Positions 8,972 to 15,867 of a DNA stretch of 24,698 nucleotides are shown piece after piece (position 1 is the first letter of the stretch; the number at the start of each line of letters is the position of its first letter). The notes under the pieces are model-generated. The model saw only the letters and a program-made list of their open reading frames with translations. It was not told the origin of the DNA and searched no databases. The stretch comes from Rhizobiaceae bacterium (GTDB taxonomy: Bacteria; Pseudomonadota; Alphaproteobacteria; Rhizobiales; Rhizobiaceae), in assembly GCA_913776675.1 (NCBI GenBank), contig CAJYRE010000156.1:1-24698 (forward strand), in the 5' to 3' direction. Position numbers and translations under genes: made by a program.

Positions 8972-10247
8972 GAAGGTCACTGACGCCAATGGTATTGATG
9001 CGCTGATGCAGGACATCGGCGCAAAAGCCAAGGCAGCAGCGCGACCTCTGGCCATGGCCTCACCGGAACAGAAAAACACGGCGCTGCTGGCCATGGCCGA
9101 TGCGCTGGACGCCTCCAAGGCTACAATTCTGGCCGCCAATGCCCTCGACATGCAGGCCGGGCAAGAGGCGGGCCTTGCTGCGTCTTTTCTGGATCGCTTG
9201 TTGTTGAATGATGAGCGTATCGCCGCCATGGCTCGTGGCCTGCGGGATGTGGCGGGCTTGAAAGATCCGGTTGGCGAAGTGATTACGGAATGGGATCGTC
9301 CCAATGGATTGCACATTGAGCGGGTGCGCACGCCTTTGGGTGTGATTGGCGTGATTTATGAAAGCCGCCCCAATGTGACGGCGGATGCTGGCGCTTTGTG
9401 CCTGAAAGCCGGCAATGCGGTGATTTTGCGCGGCGGATCGGATTCGATTCATTCGTCCAGAGCCATTCACGCCTGCATGGTCGAAGGATTGAAGGCGGCT
9501 GGCTTGCCCGAAAAAGCCATTCAGTTGGTGCCGGTGACAGATCGCGCCGCCGTTGGTGCTTTGCTCTCCGGTCTTGGTGGCACGGTGGATGTGATTGTGC
9601 CGCGCGGCGGCAAAAGCCTTGTGGCGCGGGTGCAGGCGGAAGCGCGGGTGCCGGTTTTCTCGCATCTGGAAGGGATTTGCCACGTTTACGTGGATGCCTC
9701 TGCCGATCTGGAGATGGCCAAGAAGATTGTCGTCAATGCCAAGATGCGCCGCACCGGCATCTGTGGTTCGGCAGAAACCCTGCTGGTGGACAGTGCCGCC
9801 ATTGGTACCCATTTGCAGCCTCTGTTGGAAGCTCTGACAGAAGCGGGCTGTGAGGTCCGTGCATCAGCCACAGTTTTGAAAATCCTGCCGTTTTTCAAAC
9901 CCGCGGATGAAGAGGATTGGCGCACCGAATATCTTGATGCCATCATTTCGGTGGCGATTGTTGATGGGGTTGGCGGCGCGATCAACCACATCGCCCACTA
10001 TTCATCCAACCATACCGAGGCGGTGATTGCCGAAGATCCGGCGGTGGTGGAGCGCTTCTTCAATGAGGTGGATTCGGCCATTGTGCTGCACAATGCCTCG
10101 ACCCAGTTTGCCGATGGTGGTGAATTTGGCATGGGCGGCGAAATCGGCATTGCCACCGGCAAGATGCATGCGCGCGGGCCGGTGGGCGTTGAGCAATTGA
10201 CCTCGTTCAAATACCGGGTGCGTGGCACCGGACAAATTCGGCCGTGA
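8964..10247 (+). CDS. proA: Glutamate-5-semialdehyde dehydrogenase (gamma-glutamyl phosphate reductase)
   Basis: 427 residues from ATG 8964 (SD AAGG, 9 nt), with an alternative ATG 8955 three codons earlier; both overlap the proB end. It reduces gamma-glutamyl phosphate with NADPH to the semialdehyde that cyclises toward proline. Aldehyde-dehydrogenase superfamily features are visible: [28 protein letters not shown], the FSHLEGICH segment, and the catalytic cysteine in [12 protein letters not shown]. The C-terminus [13 protein letters not shown] is typical of ProA. Full family length. It belongs to the obgE-proB-proA-nadD transcript. Confidence 0.97.
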
Positions 10248-10248
10248 C

Positions 10249-10878
10249 GTGTCAGAACAGAGAATAGACGCGCATTATTTGCGGATGCCGCACACCGAGC
10301 GCGGCATGGCCATTGGCCTGTTCGGCGGATCGTTCAATCCGCCGCATCAGGGCCATGTGCTGGTAGCCGAAATTGCCCTGCGCAGACTGGGGCTGGATCA
10401 GCTCTGGTGGATGGTAACGCCGGGAAATCCGCTGAAAAGCCACAACGGTTTGGCTCCATTGGCGCAGCGTCTGGCCCTGTGTGAGCAGATTGCCGAAGAC
10501 CCGCGCATTAAAATCACTGCATTTGAGAAGGAACTGGGCAGCAGCTATACGGCCAACACGCTGGCGCATGTGAAGCGTCTGAACCCGCATGTGCATTTCA
10601 TCTGGGTGATGGGGGCGGATAATCTGAAATCCTTCCACCATTGGCAGAATTGGGACAAGATCGCCACGACCTTTCCCATTGCGGTGATTGATCGGCCGGG
10701 GGCCACATTGTCCTACCTGTCCTCCAAGATGGCGCATAGTTTTGGCTATGCCCGCGTGGATGAGTCAGATGCCGGTGTGCTGTGGAAAAAGAAGGCACCC
10801 GCCTGGACATTCATTCACGGTCCGCGCTCAACGCTGAGTTCTACAGCCCTTCGTGAAAAGCCTGTCTTGAAAGATTAA
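10249..10878 (+). CDS. nadD: Nicotinate-nucleotide adenylyltransferase
   Basis: About 209 residues from GTG 10249, directly after the proA stop; GTG 10222 inside proA is possible but adds residues unlike the family. The nucleotidyltransferase signature GLFGGSFNPPHQGH gives the phosphate-binding GxFxPxHxGH motif, and STLSSTALR near the end is the ISSTxIR motif. It adenylates nicotinate mononucleotide with ATP to deamido-NAD, the penultimate step of NAD synthesis. PGNPLK and MGADNLKSFHHWQ, typical of NadD, are present. nadD-rsfS adjacency is conserved in many bacteria. Confidence 0.95.
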   Translation: MSEQRIDAHYLRMPHTERGMAIGLFGGSFNPPHQGHVLVAEIALRRLGLDQLWWMVTPGNPLKSHNGLAPLAQRLALCEQIAEDPRIKITAFEKELGSSYTANTLAHVKRLNPHVHFIWVMGADNLKSFHHWQNWDKIATTFPIAVIDRPGATLSYLSSKMAHSFGYARVDESDAGVLWKKKAPAWTFIHGPRSTLSSTALREKPVLKD

Positions 10879-10965
10879 CTATTCAATGCCACCTTATCAG
10901 CATGGCTCATCGCAATGGGTGCTTTGAGTCGTTTTTCGTGCTGTTACTTTGGGAAAGGTCGAACA

Positions 10966-11382
10966 CTGACAACAGTACACTTCAAGGGGCGCGACACTGT
11001 CGCTGCACCCCGCCGCCCGGAACGTGGTGAAACCACTGCCGCTGCCCGTGCGCTTGAGCTGGTCCTCGCAAGTCTTGAGGACTCAAAAGCAGAAGATATT
11101 GTTTCCATCGACATTGCTGGGAAATCAGCTCTGGGCGACTACATGGTGGTCGTGTCCGGTCGCTCCTCCCGTCATGTCATGGCGATCTGCGAACATCTTG
11201 TCACCGATCTGAAGCAGGAAGGCTTTGGCGCACCCCGCGTTGAAGGGGCTGAGGCTGGTGATTGGGTGCTGATCGACAGTGGAGATGTTATCATCCACGT
11301 CTTTCGTCCTGAAATCCGCGAATTCTACAACATCGAAAAGATGTGGGCTGCACCGGATATCGACGAAGGTCGTTTGCACTAG
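10966..11382 (+). CDS. rsfS: Ribosomal silencing factor RsfS
   Basis: RsfS (DUF143) binds L14 and blocks joining of the subunits under nutrient stress. The conserved body is clear: LVLASLEDSKAEDIVSIDI, GKSALGDYMVVVSGRSSRH, WVLIDSGDVIIHVF and EFYNIEKMW. The frame is open from ATG 10915, but the extra residues (MGALSRFSCCYFG) look unlike the family. The family-like start (TTVHFKGRD) coincides with CTG 10966, preceded by GGAAAGG with a 7-nt spacer, so a rare CTG start giving 138 residues is proposed. The TAG stop is formed by the first bases of a RIME-like repeat (11380-11482). Confidence 0.92.
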   Translation: MTTVHFKGRDTVAAPRRPERGETTAAARALELVLASLEDSKAEDIVSIDIAGKSALGDYMVVVSGRSSRHVMAICEHLVTDLKQEGFGAPRVEGAEAGDWVLIDSGDVIIHVFRPEIREFYNIEKMWAAPDIDEGRLH

Positions 11383-11482
11383 AGTCTGTCAGGTTCAGAT
11401 TGAACCAGACAGACTCTCGATTCTTTTGTTTGAGTTTGTCTTTTCGGGAAAACCGGATTCCACTTTTCCCTGACAAACTCTA
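11380..11482 (+). repeat. RIME1-like mosaic palindromic element, copy 1
   Basis: A 103-bp element with ends TAGAGTCTGTC and GACAAACTCTA (imperfect terminal inverted repeats). It holds two palindromes. The first is AGAGTCTGTC-A-GGTTCA-GAT-TGAACC-A-GACAGACTCT. The second has GAGTTTGTC and GGGAAAA on the left pairing with TTTTCCC and GACAAACTC on the right. This agrees with the published description of the ~106-bp Rhizobium-specific intergenic mosaic element RIME1 as I remember it. Copy 2 (12667-12769) is the reverse complement with the same length and 94 of 103 identical bases by hand alignment. Confidence 0.85.
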
Positions 11483-11583
11483 ATAGAAGCCTTGGTGCTT
11501 GTAAAAGCGTTGCGAAAGGTCGAAAGGGAATGGAAAGGCACCGCAACTTGCCGGTGCCGCGTCCGTGACCTGAGAGGACTTCT

Positions 11584-12066
11584 ATGCGCATAGGCATTGT
11601 TGCAGTTGGCCGGTTGAAAGCCGGGCCTGAGAAAGATCTTGTGTCTCGCTATCTGGACCGCTTTGCCAAGGCGGGTCCGGCTTCCGGGCTTGATTTTTCA
11701 AGGGTCACCGAGCTTGTGGAAAGCCGGGCCTCGAATGCTGCAACCCGCAAGCGGGAAGAAGCCGTGCAGATTGAAAAAGCGCTGCCAGACAATGCGCTGG
11801 TGGTGGCTCTGGATGAGCGCGGCAAAAGCTGGAACAGCGAAGAATTTGCCGCCTTTGTTGGCGACCATAAAGACCGTGGCCGCCGCGATATGGTGCTGAT
11901 CATTGGCGGGGCTGATGGTCTTGATCCTGATTTGCGTGATCGCGCTGATCTGACTCTCAATTTAGGCAAAATGACTTGGCCGCATCAGGTGGTGCGTATC
12001 CTGTTGGCCGAGCAGCTTTATCGGGCTGTCACGATTCTATCGGGGCATCCTTACCATCGGTCGTGA
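11584..12066 (+). CDS. rlmH: 23S rRNA (pseudouridine1915-N3)-methyltransferase RlmH
   Basis: This is a 160-residue SPOUT-class methyltransferase. It starts MRIGIVAVGRLKAGPE and has the SAM-binding knot segments VVALDERGKSW, LIIGGADGLD and the C-terminal MTWPHQVVRILLAEQLYRA with GHPYHR, all near-invariant in RlmH. It uses S-adenosylmethionine to methylate pseudouridine 1915 in helix 69 of 23S rRNA on assembled 70S ribosomes. The SD GAGAGG is 6 nt upstream. It follows rsfS as in many bacteria, but here a RIME-like repeat and about 100 bp of extra sequence separate the two. Confidence 0.97.
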   Translation: MRIGIVAVGRLKAGPEKDLVSRYLDRFAKAGPASGLDFSRVTELVESRASNAATRKREEAVQIEKALPDNALVVALDERGKSWNSEEFAAFVGDHKDRGRRDMVLIIGGADGLDPDLRDRADLTLNLGKMTWPHQVVRILLAEQLYRAVTILSGHPYHRS

Positions 12067-12069
12067 TCC

Positions 12070-12119
12070 GAGCATTTCCAGGAAAACTGTGCAGCGGTTT
12101 TCCGTCCGGAAATGCGCAA
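12070..12119 (+). repeat. GAGCATTT-type palindromic repeat, copy A
   Basis: GCATTTCC (12072-12079) mirrors GGAAATGC (12108-12115), and inside it GGAAAAC mirrors GTTTTCC, giving a long nested hairpin. The core AGCGGTTTTCCGTCCGG is shared exactly with copy B at 12770-12823. I recall this as a very common intergenic repeat in Rhizobiales. It starts directly after the rlmH stop. Confidence 0.8.
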
Positions 12120-12139
12120 ACCAAACAGGCATTTCTATC

Positions 12140-12178
12140 TTGACAAAAGCTATCCTGTTTTGTCATAAATCAGGATAG
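12140..12178 (+). promoter_or_regulatory. bfd promoter with two interleaved inverted repeats
   Basis: -35 TTGACA (12140-12145) and -10-like CATAAA (12164-12169) are 18 bp apart. Dyad 1 is TGACAAAA (12141-12148) with TTTTGTCA (12158-12165), a perfect 8-bp pair with a 9-bp spacer covering the -35 and the promoter spacer. Dyad 2 is CTATCCTG (12150-12157) with CAGGATAG (12171-12178), a perfect 8-bp pair spanning the -10. Each dyad places one arm inside the spacer of the other, so two regulators, or two states of one, could compete. Neither matches the ICE or the RirA TGA-N9-TCA pattern. Confidence 0.6.
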
Positions 12179-12207
12179 TAAATGTCATGTTTGATAGGCA
12201 TGCCGAC

Positions 12208-12519
12208 ATGTTGGTTTGTAGCTGCAATTACATCACTGAGAAGGAAATCCGTGATACCATCACGGCGTTTCTGGATGAAGACTGTTGGCAGTTGATTGTT
12301 CCTGCCAAGGTCTATCACGCCATGGAAAAGCGCGGTCGTTGCTGCGGCTGTTTCCCCAATGTGGTTGATATTATTGTCTCGACAACGCAGGCCTATCATG
12401 CTGCGCGCCAAACAGATGGCGATAAGGTTGTGGACTTTATGGAACGCTTGAAGCGTTTTCAGGAAGAACAGAAAACCGAAATTATCGAGCGTCGCAACCG
12501 CGTAACACGGTCCGCTTGA
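12208..12519 (+). CDS. bfd: Bfd-like (2Fe-2S)-binding protein (bacterioferritin-associated ferredoxin family)
   Basis: 103 residues from ATG 12208, chosen because Bfd proteins begin M-x-V-C-x-C as here (MLVCSCN); ATG 12187 would add seven residues. Cys4 and Cys6 plus Cys45 and Cys48 (RCCGCFP) fit the C-x-C...C-x-x-C pattern of the BFD-like [2Fe-2S] domain. Bfd in gamma-proteobacteria passes electrons to bacterioferritin haem to release stored iron; that role here is inferred from homology and from bfr lying 450 bp downstream. The ~45-residue charged C-terminal extension (FMERLKRFQEEQKTEIIE) is longer than E. coli Bfd (64 residues) and may be helical. It has its own promoter with overlapping dyads and its own terminator, so it is not in one transcript with bfr. 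Confidence 0.85.
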   Translation: MLVCSCNYITEKEIRDTITAFLDEDCWQLIVPAKVYHAMEKRGRCCGCFPNVVDIIVSTTQAYHAARQTDGDKVVDFMERLKRFQEEQKTEIIERRNRVTRSA

Positions 12520-12542
12520 GTGGGTTTCGACTCGTTGATCAG

Positions 12543-12569
12543 CCCCGGTTTCAGCCGGGGTTTTTGTTT
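12543..12569 (+). terminator. Rho-independent terminator after bfd
   Basis: CCCCGG (12543-12548) pairs with CCGGGG (12555-12560) around loop TTTCAG, followed by TTTTTG. It lies 24 bp after the bfd stop. Confidence 0.88.
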
Positions 12570-12586
12570 GTGAGTTTCCAGCATTC

Positions 12587-12603
12587 TTTGGAATCATTCT
12601 AAA
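12587..12603 (+). promoter_or_regulatory. ICE-like Irr operator upstream of bfr
   Basis: TTTGGAATCATTCTAAA matches the iron control element TTTAGAA-N3-TTCTAAA at all but one position (G for A in the left arm). Irr binds this motif in Rhizobiales under iron limitation and represses iron-storage genes. It sits just after the bfd terminator and overlaps the area upstream of a -10-like GATACT (12607-12612), so it probably belongs to bfr, about 370 bp downstream. Confidence 0.75.
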
Positions 12604-12666
12604 AATGATACTCGACTTTCGCGGGCAATCCTGCTTTTATGGTTTCAGGCAGCGTGGCGCGCCGTT

Positions 12667-12769
12667 TAGAGTTTGTCAGGGAAAAGTGGAACCCGGTTTT
12701 CCCGAATAGACAAACGAAAACAAGGGAATCTAGAGGTTGTCTGGTTCAATCTGAACCTGACAGACTCTA
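12667..12769 (-). repeat. RIME1-like mosaic palindromic element, copy 2
   Basis: A 103-bp element in opposite orientation to copy 1 at 11380-11482, same length, 94 of 103 bases identical when reverse-complemented. The ends TAGAGTTTGTC and GACAGACTCTA are intact. It lies in the bfr leader, between the ICE motif and the bfr start. Confidence 0.85.
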
Positions 12770-12823
12770 GAGCATTTATCTGAGAAAAGTGCGTAGCGGT
12801 TTTCCGTCCGGAAATGCGTAAAA
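12770..12823 (+). repeat. GAGCATTT-type palindromic repeat, copy B
   Basis: Starts GAGCATTT and ends GGAAATGCG, with the core AGCGGTTTTCCGTCCGG identical to copy A (12070-12119). It abuts RIME-like copy 2 without any spacer, which suggests composite repeat blocks. Confidence 0.78.
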
Positions 12824-12835
12824 GGAAAGAGTTGG

Positions 12836-12873
12836 AGCGGTTCAGTGTTTCCGTGAAACAGGGAACTTTTCGA
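12836..12873 (+). repeat. Degenerate GTTC-TGTTTC hairpin module
   Basis: GTTC (12840-12843) and TGTTTC (12846-12851) face GAAACA (12855-12860) and GAAC (12863-12866) around loop CGT. This is a third palindromic module in the same leader, resembling a decayed rhizobial repeat. The rest up to bfr (12874-12972) shows CTGCAA-TCG-TTGCAG, TATAAA at 12901 as a possible -10, and the bfr SD. Confidence 0.55.
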
Positions 12874-12972
12874 GTCTGCAATCGTTGCAGCGATTTGAAA
12901 TATAAAGGTTTTCCTCGCCGCCATGGTGGCCGGGGAGGCAATGAGATTAAAACACGTATAAGGGAGTCTCCG

Positions 12973-13458
12973 ATGAAGGGCGATGCAAAAGTTATTGAAC
13001 GTTTGAACCAGGCACTGTTTCTGGAACTGGGTGCCGTCAACCAGTACTGGCTGCATTTCCGCCTGTTGGAAGACTGGGGCTACACCAAGCTGGCCAAGAA
13101 GGAACGCGCCGAATCGATCGAAGAAATGCAGCACGCTGACAAGCTGGTTGAGCGCATCATCTTCCTCGAAGGCCATCCGAACCTTCAGACCCTTGCTCCC
13201 TTGCGCATTGGTCAGACTGTGAAGGAAGTGCTGGAAGCCGATCTGGCTGGCGAATATGAAGCCCGCACCGCTTACAAGGAATCCCGCGACATCTGTTACC
13301 AGGCAGGCGATTACGTTTCCATGAAGCTGTTTGAGCAACTGATGATCGACGAAGAAGGCCATATCGACTTCCTCGAAACCCAGCTTGAACTGCTCTCCAA
13401 GCTTGGCGAAGAAAAATACGGTCAGCTCAATGCTGACTCGGCTGACGCCAGCGAATAA
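12973..13458 (+). CDS. bfr: Bacterioferritin
   Basis: A 161-residue four-helix ferritin that stores iron as a 24-mer with haem between subunit pairs. Every key residue falls at the E. coli Bfr number: ferroxidase ligands Glu18, Glu51, His54, Glu94, Glu127 and His130, and the haem-ligating Met52 (IEEMQHAD). The ATG has SD AAGGGAG 7 nt upstream; an in-frame extension to 12814 is an artefact of reading through repeats. Its expression is likely iron-controlled through the ICE motif at 12587, leaving a long leader containing three repeat modules, or through a nearer promoter around 12901. It is followed by a shared terminator and convergent htpG. Confidence 0.97.
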   Translation: MKGDAKVIERLNQALFLELGAVNQYWLHFRLLEDWGYTKLAKKERAESIEEMQHADKLVERIIFLEGHPNLQTLAPLRIGQTVKEVLEADLAGEYEARTAYKESRDICYQAGDYVSMKLFEQLMIDEEGHIDFLETQLELLSKLGEEKYGQLNADSADASE

Positions 13459-13474
13459 TTTTTATGTTCGATTG

Positions 13475-13510
13475 AAAAGGCCCGGTTTGTGGAAGCAAAC
13501 CGGGCCTTTT
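13475..13510 (+). terminator. Bidirectional intrinsic terminator between bfr and htpG
   Basis: GGCCCGGTTTG (13479-13489) pairs perfectly with CAAACCGGGCC (13496-13506), loop TGGAAG, flanked by AAAA and TTTT, so it can stop transcripts from both convergent genes. Confidence 0.93.
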
Positions 13511-13513
13511 CTA

Positions 13514-15409
13514 TTAACCCTTCAGCGCCTTTTCAAATAGCCGCCCCATGCGCTCGGCAAAGGCGCGTGGATCGGCGGGCTTGTCGCCATCCAGAATACG
13601 GGCCTGATCGTAGAGCAGATGCACAGCATCCTGCTGAAGGGCAGGGTTGCTGCCGCTTGCAGAAATTGCCTTGATCAGCGCATGATCGGGGTTGATTTCC
13701 AGCACGGGCTTGGACGTGGTTTGCAACTGACCTGCACCGGCCAGAATCTTTTCCAGCTGGCGATCATAGCCGCTTTCCGACGCCACAAGGCAGACGGCGC
13801 TTTCCGTCAAGCGGTCAGAGGCGACAACGTCGGAGACTTCTTCGCGCAATTGCTCTTTGGCAAGCGTGACAAAGCTGGCGATTTCTGCCTTGGCCTCCGG
13901 TGTTTTCTCAGTCTCTGCGCTGTCTGGCTTGGCAAATTGCGCCAGATCGGCAGCCCCCTGGCTGACGGATTTGAAGCTCTTGCCTTCAAATTCCGGCGCA
14001 TTCATCACCCAGAAACTATCCACCGGATCAGACAGCAACAGCACTTCAATGCCACGGGCCTTGAAACCTTCGAGCTGTGGCGAGGCCTGCAATTGCTCCA
14101 GACTGCTGCCGGTCAGATAGTAGATCGACTTTTGCTCTTCCTTGGCATCCTTCACATAGTCTTCCAGCGAGCGGTGGTTTTCGCCGGATGTGGTGGTGCG
14201 GAAACGGGCAAGGCCCAGCAATTGGCTCTTGCGCTCGAAATCATCATAGAGACCTTCTTTCAGCACAATCCCAAAATTGTTCCAGAAGGTCTTGTAGGCT
14301 TCCGCATCGTCTTTTGCCTGTTTTTCAATGGCGCTGAGCACGCGATTGGTCACACCCTTGCGGATGGCAGACAGAATCGGGCTTTCCTGAATCATTTCAC
14401 GCGACACATTCAGCGGCAGATCGGCGGTGTCCACCAGGCCCCGGACAAAGCGCAGGTAACGCGGCAAAAGCTCGGCATCGTCCGTGATGAAAATGCGCTT
14501 GACGTAGAGTTTCATGCGACCCTTGCGGTCGGGGTCGAACAGGTCAAACGGCTGGGTGCTGGGAACGAACGCCAGCGTGGTATATTCATGCCGACCTTCG
14601 GCGCGAAAATGCACGGTCAGGGCCGGATCGTCATATTGACCGGACACACCACGGTAGAAGTCGGTGTATTCTTCCTTGGTGACATCGCTCTTCGATTTGG
14701 TCCAAAGGGCTGTGCCATCGGTGAGCTGGCTGGGTTCTTCACCGGCCTTATCGGCAATCTTGATCGGCACGGGCACATGGCCGGATTGCTGCTTGACGAT
14801 GCGCTCCACTTTAGTGCGGCGGGTGTAATCCTTGACATCCTCCATCAGATGCAGGGTGATGCGGGTGCCGCGGGCTGGCGCATCCGCAGGATCAAGCTCG
14901 CTGACAGAATAGCTGCCCTTGCCGTCTGATGACCACAGCCAGGCGGTCTCTTCGCCCGCCTTGCGCGAGGCGACATCAACCCGCTCGGCCACCATGAAGG
15001 AGGAATAGAAGCCAACGCCAAACTGGCCAATCAGTTGCGCACCCTCGGAGGCCTTGCTGGCCTCAATGCGCTCCATGAAGGCGCGGGTGCCGGAGCGGGC
15101 AATGGTGCCGAGTGCTTCAATCAGCTCCGCACGGCTCATGCCAATGCCGTTGTCTTCGATGATCAACTGATTGTTGTCGGCATCCAGCGTCAGCAGAATG
15201 CGGGTGTCCGCATCACCGGCCAGAAGCGAAGGGGTGGAGATGGCTTCATAGCGCAGTTTTTCGCAGGCATCGGCGGCATTGGATACCAGTTCGCGCAGAA
15301 AAACGTCCTTATCGGAATAGACCGAATGCACCATCATATGCAAAAGGCGGGCAACATCGGCCTCGAAAACATGGGCTTCTGCTGGTTTTTCAGCGGTGGC
15401 AGTGGACAT
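13514..15409 (-). CDS. htpG: Molecular chaperone HtpG (Hsp90)
   Basis: 631 residues from ATG 15409 (SD GGGGAGA); a longer in-frame reading to 15484 adds non-family sequence. The N-terminal GHKL ATPase has Glu40 and Asn44 in FLRELVSNAADA, Asp86 in DNGIGMS, and GQFGVGFYS. The middle domain carries RGLVDTADLPLNVSRE, and a C-terminal dimerisation domain follows. It is a cytosolic ATP-dependent chaperone for stress-labile proteins. Full length, no anomaly. The 15410-15651 region upstream must hold its promoter; I could not pick a convincing heat-shock (sigma-32) site by eye. Confidence 0.98.
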   Translation of the reverse strand: MSTATAEKPAEAHVFEADVARLLHMMVHSVYSDKDVFLRELVSNAADACEKLRYEAISTPSLLAGDADTRILLTLDADNNQLIIEDNGIGMSRAELIEALGTIARSGTRAFMERIEASKASEGAQLIGQFGVGFYSSFMVAERVDVASRKAGEETAWLWSSDGKGSYSVSELDPADAPARGTRITLHLMEDVKDYTRRTKVERIVKQQSGHVPVPIKIADKAGEEPSQLTDGTALWTKSKSDVTKEEYTDFYRGVSGQYDDPALTVHFRAEGRHEYTTLAFVPSTQPFDLFDPDRKGRMKLYVKRIFITDDAELLPRYLRFVRGLVDTADLPLNVSREMIQESPILSAIRKGVTNRVLSAIEKQAKDDAEAYKTFWNNFGIVLKEGLYDDFERKSQLLGLARFRTTTSGENHRSLEDYVKDAKEEQKSIYYLTGSSLEQLQASPQLEGFKARGIEVLLLSDPVDSFWVMNAPEFEGKSFKSVSQGAADLAQFAKPDSAETEKTPEAKAEIASFVTLAKEQLREEVSDVVASDRLTESAVCLVASESGYDRQLEKILAGAGQLQTTSKPVLEINPDHALIKAISASGSNPALQQDAVHLLYDQARILDGDKPADPRAFAERMGRLFEKALKG

Positions 15410-15651
15410 GTAAATTCGTCTCCCCAAAATGTTCAGAAGCTGGAGCAGATCAGGCAAACCACGCGCCTCGCGGCTTGGGCTCACTCTTCACCTGCCCCGG
15501 CGGGCATGGAATATTGAAAGTGGTTTAGCAGCCAGCGCTTTAAGTCGAGCGTTGGCATCACCAGACGGGCCTCAGGTGGAGAAGGATGTCGAAAAATTCA
15601 AGATCGGATGGAGATGGATTGTAAAAATCCTGCCTGCAATTGGGCGTTCCA

Positions 15652-15840
15652 TCAATCTTCGAGTTTACGGGCTTCCGAATCCAGCATGATCGGAATGCCA
15701 TCACGGATCGGATAGGCGAGCTTGGCCTTTTCCGAGATCAGTTCGTTGCGTTCCCGATCCCATGTCAGGCGTCCATTGGTCAGCGGGCAAACCAGCAGTT
15801 CCAGCATTTTCGGATCAACGGCATTCATGCGATGGTCCAT
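15652..15840 (-). CDS. Trm112 family protein (UPF0434/YcaR-like)
   Basis: A 62-residue protein: [25 protein letters not shown], then [24 protein letters not shown] and [11 protein letters not shown] are hallmarks of the bacterial Trm112/YcaR family, small proteins that in eukaryotes activate methyltransferases; the bacterial partner is generally unknown. Only one of the zinc-type cysteines (Cys18) remains. The SD GGAGGG is 8 nt upstream. It is the last gene of a minus-strand unit, 27 bp after the Lon-N-domain gene. Confidence 0.9.
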   Translation of the reverse strand: MDHRMNAVDPKMLELLVCPLTNGRLTWDRERNELISEKAKLAYPIRDGIPIMLDSEARKLED

Positions 15841-15867
15841 GGTTACGCCCTCCGTTGCCAGTCGCGG

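Noticed and set aside
12814..12972. N-terminal extension of bacterioferritin
   Set aside because: It translates the repeat hairpin and leader; the family start MKGDAKVI with a good SD is at 12973.
13619..14929. 436-residue open frame antisense to htpG
   Set aside because: Shadow of htpG; no recognisable domain and no start signal.
15410..15651. Sigma-32 heat-shock promoter for htpG
   Set aside because: CTTGAA occurs on the minus strand but no acceptable -10 lies at the right distance; not claimed.
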